From Kryptolebias marmoratus (taxonomy: Eukaryota; Chordata; Actinopteri; Cyprinodontiformes; Rivulidae): DNA of 64,000 nucleotides. The notes under the pieces were generated by a model. It was not told the origin of the DNA. It saw nothing but the letters and a program-made list of their open reading frames with translations, and ran no database searches. The stretch is taken from positions 12,878,694-12,942,693 of the forward strand of contig NC_051443.1 in assembly GCF_001649575.2 (NCBI RefSeq), in the 5' to 3' direction. Shown here one piece after another: positions 60,201 to 64,000 of this stretch. How positions within the stretch are numbered: position 1 is the stretch's first letter; every line of letters starts with the position of its first letter. The position numbers were made by a program, and so were the translations under genes.

Positions 60201-62972
60201 ATTTCCGGAGGTTTTGATCAGAGCTGAGAGGAACAAACCGGGGGGATATCCTGGCAGGAGTTACGTACGTGCAAACACGCTCAGGTATCTGACCCTCCAG
60301 GGATAAACAGTGCTTATAAAAGAACAAAAAAGACAAACCTGGCACAGATCAGGTGCTAGGATGTGTCCTCAGAGCTCTGATTACAAACAATGAACAGCCT
60401 TCAATTACACTTGTAGCTGCTCTAAGGATGGATGATGATGCATTCAGCTCAAATCGTTCCGGTTGTTCGGCGACTCTTGAATTCATTGTTTTTCGAGCAG
60501 TAATCATAGAAATGCCAACATACCCAGCATAAATGCAGCTCAGTTTTTACTGTAACACATTTCCTCACAGTTGCATCTTCTTGGTTCCTTTGCTCCTTTT
60601 TTTTTCCCCCCACATTTACAGCTTCAAAATTTGTGACCGCAAGTTGCATCATTCACGGAAAACTTGCTGCACATCATTCCTGTAGCTCGACGGTAAACAC
60701 ACCGTCTGTGAGCACAGTGACAAAGCTTCAGGTCTGCTTCGGCATCTTGTATATCCCCAGTAAATTCACGTTTGAATTATATTTGATAGGTGATGAGACA
60801 AAATTTGCACTTGATTGATGTGGAATTAATCTAATACAGTGCCCATTCATTGACATCTTTTTAGCACTTAGTTTATTTCATGTCTGAGCCAGCATGGACT
60901 TTAACTTCAACCAAAAACACCCCCAACCCAGTGCTGATCTAACACCAGATATGCGGCTAAGACAACAGATTATTATTTAACTTGTAAACCATGTTGCACC
61001 AAAGAAGCTTTCACACTAAAACAAACATCAAGCTGTGTGGTGCATTACCAAGGGAACCATGATTCAGCTGCTCACACATAAGATATTTTTGTTACTAACA
61101 GTGATTTGCTGACAAGTCCATGCACATGAGTATCTTGAGCATAGAAGTTGAAAAGCTTTCTGCGCAGCTGTTACAACATAAAAGTGCTAGGTTCTTCCCC
61201 TGCCTTGAAGACAACAATAATGTTGCTGTTTGGCTTCATCAATTTTTTATTTTCCTAACATTTCTCAGTTGAAACCACTTTCTCGGAACTGTCAAAGAGC
61301 AAATCATTTCTTAGTGGGGGGTTTACAGAAAGCTCAGTTGTGTTCAGCTGTTCAACTTACATCTCTCTGCAGAACAGAAGATGGAGCGTCAGGACAAGCA
61401 GGAAATTGTTTTGTTGCACCTGACATGTTGTGCAGAACACACAGGTGTATTACAAGAAGATGTAATTATTTTCTCCTTTTTTCCCCCCCTGAACCTTATT
61501 CAGAATGAAAACTGCAGAGAACGAAAGGCTCAGTTTGTATGTTCTCAGGTCACCAAAGGTGTGCAGAACCTGAGCTCTCTGACGTCTCTAATTATTTTTT
61601 AAATCTCTTTTTACTTTTGTCATGTTGCAAAAGCTGAGCGGGCTTTTTTCTATGTGCACCATGAGTTTCTTTAGAGGCTGTAGACTGATATATTACATTC
61701 ATGCATCATTCAAACAAGATTTTCTGATCACAAGCCTACACATGAATATAAAATGTCATGCTAAAAGAAACGAACAAATCCAGGCAATGAATGTTTTGTG
61801 AATGTTGATTCAGAATTCATTTTATTGTTTTCCCGTTTTATTCTTCTGTCCGTTTCAACAATCTGAATTCTTTGTGCTCTTTGGGCCATTTCTCAAAATG
61901 TTCAGCTCATGCAGGAGATAAGTGCCATGACTTTTGGTTTTTGGACCTTTTCGACTTTTCAAAATATTAAATTTTATTTAGAAATATTTTCTCTTCAATG
62001 ATATGAACCCATATCAGCAAATTACACAAGTAATATTTTTTTTATTTGCTAGCACCCACTTCATCTCAGTGGACAGGTCTCTCTATATATTTCTGTACGC
62101 GTGTTAAATAATTCTGTTTCAACATAGTTCTCTGTATGAATGTATTCATCCTGCAGACAGAGTGAGGAAATGCTCTTACCTTCTAAGAAGTCAGATGGGG
62201 TGTAGACTTTGCTTGTTTGGGTCTTTTCCGCTGCATTCCTGTTGTCCTGCTGGGCCGAGGGTGTGTTGAGGTTGTGCAGAGCCACCTCCAGAACCTCTCC
62301 CAGCTCATCTCTTTTGTCCTTCCTCACAGGTTTCTCCTCAGGATGACGGGTCAGCCCCATTTCCAGCTGGTACACCCTCTGCAGGGTGAAGCTCTCGAAA
62401 GGCACCACAGCGTACTCGCTGGGTAACCTGGTGCCAGCGGTCACTTCAGCCTTCAATAGCTGACCTTTCAGAAACTCCTGGAGGTCAGATTGTTGGCTCT
62501 TGGCGCCCTGGACTTCTCTAACCCCACCTCCTTGTGACCCAGCACCCGCTTCCTGCACATCTCCCGGCCCCCTTGCAACTATTTTCAGCCTCTCCTGCAC
62601 TCTTTTCAGCTGCTGGCTGCGCTCCTGCAGGTCCTCCTTCAGCTGAGCGATCTGTTTCTTCAAGGAGGAGATGTAGAGGCGGTGCTGCTCCTCGCGCTCC
62701 TGGAGGAGCATCTGGTAAGTGTGGACAGCTGATGGGGCCCCGCTTTGGGCTCCGGCTCCCCCTGTCCCACCGGGCCCTGCTCCGACGACTGGCCCCGTGC
62801 CTCCGAGGTTCGGGTGGTTGGCCTCTGCGTGAGGCAACACATGACTCAGCGGAGGGCTGTTGGAGTGTGGAGGACTGCACGTCATTAGGTAGAGGAGGGA
62901 CAGGGAGCAGCAGAGGAACACCAGCAAGCCCCCGATGCGGGACACCCATGTTAGCAGTCCTCGCCTCAACAT
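40336..62972 (-). CDS. csgalnact1: CSGALNACT1, chondroitin sulfate N-acetylgalactosaminyltransferase, complete CDS
   Basis: Golgi type II membrane enzyme that adds the first GalNAc to the glycosaminoglycan linker and helps extend chondroitin chains. Exons in order: 62180-62972, 56543-56759, 53945-54046, 45589-45767, 42154-42248, 41915-41996, 40336-40625 (stop TGA). The product is 585 residues (human 532). Short cytosolic MLRRGLLTW start, membrane anchor about 13-31, Gly/Pro-rich stem, coiled coil about 86-132, then the conserved luminal domain: [21 protein letters not shown] metal-binding motif (411-413), GWGGED (498-503), and an end ...NPKKT as in human SSKKT. I chose the ATG at 62972 because it matches the human MVRRGLLAW start; in-frame ATGs at 62987 and 63008 would add a hydrophobic extension. 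The extra length is in the stem. All exons join in frame. Confidence 0.96.
40626..41914. other. csgalnact1 last intron, with a CTCF-like motif
   Basis: AT-rich intron with two long T-runs at about 40805-40833 and a C-run at 41699-41710. CCAGCAGAGGGCAG at 41164-41177 matches the CTCF core consensus. Nothing else was seen. Confidence 0.55.
42580..43045. repeat. AGCT-rich degenerate tandem repeat, block 1
   Basis: Irregular repetition of TTTAGCT-type words separated by TTTTGCTAC/TTTCTAC-like words (for example CTACTTTTAG, TTTTAGCTAG, TTTTGCTCT). The unit is about 20-25 bp and strongly diverged. It ends with a stretch related to the end of block 2 (CAGCTTCTTCAGCAGATTTC, then TCACACTGC). Block 2 is a short piece at about 44018-44105. 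It lies inside the 3.3-kb csgalnact1 intron. Confidence 0.7.
43231..43684. repeat. Duplicated intronic segment, copy 1
   Basis: About 450 bp nearly collinear with 46496-46998. Shared stretches include ATTGCTGCCTAGCTTCTCTT, AAACTCATACTTTATCTTGA, CATTTTTCTCTTCTGTAGGG, CACAAGTTATCTTTAGCACA and GGCTGAGACTGATCCCAAAC-like. Several GATA words (AGATAA, TTATCT, TTATCA) and an ETS-like CAGGAAG are kept in both copies. The copy ends at CTGTCTGTT, where the other copy enters the dispersed repeat. Confidence 0.85.
44563..45195 (+). repeat. Dimeric copy of the GTTAGCAAAATATCTC repeat family
   Basis: Two monomers, beginning near 44583 and 44889 with GTTAGCAAAATATCTCA, end with a degenerate terminus (GGGCGGTGTGCATTCTTTCAAG) near 45167-45190. 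It lies in the csgalnact1 intron just upstream in coordinate of exon 45589-45767. Confidence 0.75.
45930..46460 (+). repeat. Dimeric copy of the GTTAGCAAAATATCTC repeat family
   Basis: Monomers begin near 45955 and 46256. They share GTTAGCAAAATATCCCATGA / GTTAGCAAAATATCTCACAA, AGGATGGCCGCTGCAGC / AAGATGGCCACCACAGC and GTGGTGATAGCTGAGAGTC. The end near 46430-46460 (GGCATGCAAGGCATCGAGGA) is degraded. Confidence 0.72.
46496..46998. repeat. Duplicated intronic segment, copy 2
   Basis: Second copy of 43231-43684, about 3.3 kb away in the neighbouring csgalnact1 intron; exon 45589-45767 lies between them. It is a little longer, with extra sequence around 46840-46990 that merges directly into the dispersed repeat family. 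It is flanked on both sides by copies of that family, which suggests the segment moved or duplicated together with it. Confidence 0.85.
46987..47360 (+). repeat. Copy of the GTTAGCAAAATATCTC repeat family with intact 3' terminus
   Basis: Begins CTGTCTGTTAGCAAAATATC and runs through AAGATGGCCGCCACAGCC and GTGGTGGTAGCTGAGAGTC. It ends GGCAGTGGGTGATATGCATT then CTTCAAGCAATGATAGGCCT at about 47310-47350. Confidence 0.75.
49020..49575. repeat. AGCT-rich degenerate tandem repeat, block 3 (about 550 bp)
   Basis: The clearest of three blocks. Many repetitions of TTTTAGCT(AGC) alternate with TTTTGCTAC or TTTTGGTCC words, with a period of roughly 20-25 bp. It appears to shift from a TTTTGCTAC-type unit to a TTTTGGTCC-type unit around 49255. 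It lies in the 8.2-kb csgalnact1 intron. Confidence 0.8.
50583..51020 (+). repeat. Monomeric copy of the repeat family with 5' terminus
   Basis: Starts at CCCGCCACCGAAACACAAAG and enters GTTAGCGAAATATCCCATGA near 50648. It includes CAAGATGGCCGCCACAGC and runs to a decayed end near 51010. The start shows what the family's 5' end looks like. Confidence 0.72.
51497..52116 (-). repeat. Dimeric copy of the repeat family, inverted orientation
   Basis: The reverse complement carries the same landmarks. GTGCATATCACC near 51498 is the inverted 3' terminus. TGAGATATTTTGCTAACAGA near 51749-51770 and GAACTATTTTGCTAACAGAC near 52052 are two monomer starts. It ends at CACCGTCACCC near 52116. Confidence 0.75.
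52612..52834 (+). repeat. Internally deleted copy of the repeat family with both ends
   Basis: Begins TTATCACCCGCAGTC and ends AAAGGCGGCGGGTGATATGC then CATTCCTTCAAGGAACGCTT. Only about 220 bp remain between the two termini, so this looks like an internal deletion derivative. It is useful for defining the ends (ATCACCCGCC... and its inverse). Confidence 0.7.
53419..53877 (+). repeat. Copy of the repeat family with both termini
   Basis: Starts ATCACCCGCCACCAAAGG and ends GGCAGCAGGTGATATGCATT then CCTTCAAATAAGTCTAGGCT. The ends form a short imperfect terminal inverted repeat. It ends about 70 bp from csgalnact1 exon 53945-54046. Confidence 0.75.
54380..55285. repeat. Foldback-like pair of inverted segments in a csgalnact1 intron
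   Basis: The segment at about 54380-54505 and the reverse complement of about 55190-55285 share an ordered set of words: GACTTAC, GTCAC, GGGATGACCA/GGAATGACCA and GCCGCCATCTTG/GCAGCCATCTTG. The middle (about 700 bp) is AT-rich and non-coding. This could be a decayed foldback element; the similarity is imperfect. Confidence 0.45.
55286..56542. other. csgalnact1 intron portion holding a 177-codon open frame of unknown meaning
   Basis: On the minus strand an ATG-initiated frame runs 55912-55379 without a stop. I recognise no domain, and codon use does not look clearly coding. It may be a transposon remnant or chance. The rest of the stretch is AT-rich and featureless. Confidence 0.35.
57380..57757 (-). 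repeat. Copy of the repeat family, inverted orientation
   Basis: In reverse complement it shows GTTAGCAAAATATCTCATGA (57697-57716 on the plus strand as TCATGAGATATTTTGCTAAC), TGGCCGCCACAAC and GTAGTAGCTGAG, and a diverged 3' part. It lies in the first csgalnact1 intron. Confidence 0.72.
57758..59367. other. csgalnact1 first coding intron, portion without recognised features
   Basis: AT-rich intron. Short (CA)n runs occur just before and after it (59270-59283 and about 60150-60170). No coding similarity was seen; the minus-strand frames at 58518-58851 are Ser/Phe-rich low-complexity translations. Confidence 0.5.
59368..59745. mobile_element. Possible MITE in csgalnact1 intron
   Basis: The ends resemble each other in inverted orientation: TTCACATAAAAACACAGTTTTG on the left, and the inverse of GCATTTTTGCCGTCTACACA on the right. 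This is a pattern common in fish non-autonomous hAT-like elements. The middle contains an A/C-rich run (59540-59570). Target duplications were not identified. Confidence 0.35.
59746..62179. other. csgalnact1 intron next to first coding exon, nothing recognised
   Basis: AT-rich intron with small T and C runs. No structured repeat, RNA gene or coding similarity was seen. Confidence 0.5.
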
Positions 62973-63145
62973 TACAGCAAGTGGCATCAGAAACTGCAGA
63001 AATATCATGTGACCTCACACTCTCCAGCCTCAATCATAACAGTCCACCTTCGATCCTGTTCCATCACCCAATGAGACGGCGAGCAGCTTATCAGAGTGAG
63101 GTCATTTGTTCTGACTTAGGTCACAGTCTCTCAGCTGCTCGTTAT
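62973..63145 (-). other. csgalnact1: Upstream flank of the csgalnact1 coding start
   Basis: In transcript direction, ATATTTCTGCAG immediately before TTTCTGATGCC (about 62992-63003) looks like a possible splice acceptor. This fits mammalian orthologues, which have separate upstream 5' UTR exons. No promoter or upstream exon could be identified, and the transcription start is probably outside the window. Confidence 0.4.
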
Positions 63146-63456
63146 TAACCTCCACCAGGGAGGTATATCTTTTCGGAAGCGTTTGTTTGTTTGTCTGTGC
63201 ACAAGATTACTCAAAAAGTAATGAAGAGATTTTGATGAATATGTCAGGAAATGTTGAGGTTGTCACATAGAACAAATGATTGAATTTTGGTGGTGATCGT
63301 CATCACAATCTGTCTCCTACAGTTTTTTTAATGACCGTATGGCCTAGGCGGTAGTGGCGCTCTCCGAGTGCCTCAACACAGTGATGACAATAATGATGGC
63401 ATCACATGATGATGTCATTAGTCCCAATATGACATCTCCGAGTGCTTCTAGTTATA
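63146..63456 (+). repeat. Common teleost dispersed repeat (CTCCACCAGGGAGG...CTCCGAGTGC)
   Basis: Starts TTAACCTCCACCAGGGAGGT, then GTTTGTTTGTCTGTGCACAA, AAAAAGTAATGAAGAGATTT and GAATTTTGGTGGTGATC. It ends with GCGCTCTCCGAGTGC and a second CTCCGAGTGCTTCTAGTT. I recognise this as a dispersed repeat seen in many fish genomes (from memory, no search). It has no coding capacity. Confidence 0.65.
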
Positions 63457-64000
63457 AATAGTTTTCTCACTGGAAACAGAAATGAATGAGTCAAAACTTG
63501 GAGAAAAAAAAAATCCAATCTTCTCTCTGCTGGTCCACTTAGATTCATGGTCTGCTGGAGGACTCCTTTCCAGACATGGGTATGTCATGTGTCACCCATA
63601 TGTGACTCATCTGTTTACATGTCTTTCTGTCTGAGAAAGAAAGACGCACACACGCCCCGGGTTAAGCTGATGCGCCGAGGAATAAAAATGGAACCGAACC
63701 AGATCCTCCGCGGTCAGTGGTGGATGCTCATGTTTTCCTGACGGAAAAGATAGAAAGCAAAGAGGCAGAAAAGTTTGTCAGTAGAACCGCAGTCATCTGT
63801 CACATCCAGACATTTAAAATGTAACAAATCAGAATCAACATCCAGCACTCTGACATGTTGGTTTTAGGGTGGCAAAGAGTTGGACCGCCTTCGCCAAGTT
63901 AAGCATTCCGTCTGGGTGACAGCGTCAAGAAAACAATGATGTTACTGATTCCAGCTATGAGGCGGTCGGCAAGTCGGTACTGTAGAAGTGATGAATTGTG
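63457..64000. other. Right edge of window, nothing recognised
   Basis: AT-rich sequence with only short open frames (at most 64 codons). No exon, repeat or regulatory element can be supported. Confidence 0.5.

Noticed and set aside
62973..63008. Earlier in-frame ATGs for csgalnact1
   Set aside because: The known family start is M-x-RRGLL. The upstream sequence also looks like a splice-acceptor region (TTTCTGCAG).
62534..63148. 204-codon plus-strand and 171-codon minus-strand frames near the csgalnact1 start
   Set aside because: Shadows of the GC-rich first coding exon of csgalnact1 in other frames.
1..64000. CRISPR arrays, bacterial operons, rRNA or tRNA genes, endogenous viral genes
   Set aside because: Looked for on both strands. 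There are no regularly spaced short direct repeats, no cloverleaf with A/B boxes that I could support, and no recognisable gag/pol/env or capsid-like protein. The window is ordinary vertebrate nuclear DNA.

Overview
This is nuclear DNA from a vertebrate, almost certainly a ray-finned (teleost) fish. Coding sequence is split into many GT-AG exons, introns are AT-rich, there is no operon structure, and short non-autonomous DNA transposons typical of fish genomes are scattered throughout. The proteins are close to human orthologues but clearly diverged. A killifish or livebearer-type fish is possible from the repeats, but that is a weak inference.

Layout: (1) 80-8771, minus strand: dhx29, encoding a DEAH-box helicase that helps the 43S ribosomal complex scan structured 5' leaders. 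It is cut off by the left edge, so 21 coding exons (1,037 codons) are present and roughly the last 300 residues are missing. (2) 8772-8969: a 198-bp divergent promoter shared with the next gene. (3) 8970-25490, plus strand: mtrex (SKIV2L2/MTR4), the nuclear exosome helicase. It is complete, with 27 exons encoding 1,034 residues. (4) 26528-36354, minus strand: plpp1 (PPAP2A/LPP1), a six-pass lipid phosphate phosphatase. It is complete and has two mutually exclusive second exons. (5) 36355-40335: the plpp1 CpG-rich promoter, then intergenic DNA. (6) 40336-62972, minus strand: csgalnact1, a Golgi chondroitin N-acetylgalactosaminyltransferase. It has 7 coding exons encoding 585 residues, spread over 22.6 kb of repeat-rich introns. 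(7) 62973-64000: upstream sequence containing one more teleost repeat.

The dhx29 / mtrex / plpp1 order and orientation matches human 5q11.2. In human, csgalnact1 lies on 8p21, so the plpp1-csgalnact1 neighbourhood marks a difference from human synteny. The genes do not form one pathway: two are RNA helicases (translation and nuclear RNA decay), one is a membrane lipid phosphatase, and one builds proteoglycans.

Repeats are concentrated in the csgalnact1 introns. They include about ten pieces of one inverted-end, often dimeric repeat family, a duplicated block of about 450 bp, and long AGCT-rich degenerate tandem repeats. There are also two hAT-type MITEs with 8-bp target duplications and two foldback-like structures. 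I found no CRISPR array, rRNA, convincing tRNA, viral gene or bacterial-type system. The most biologically interesting items are the plpp1 exon switch, the shared dhx29/mtrex promoter and the repeat family. I see no evidence of a wholly new biological system. All exon boundaries were read by hand from splice sites, reading-frame continuity and protein similarity recalled from known families; no alignment or search was run.
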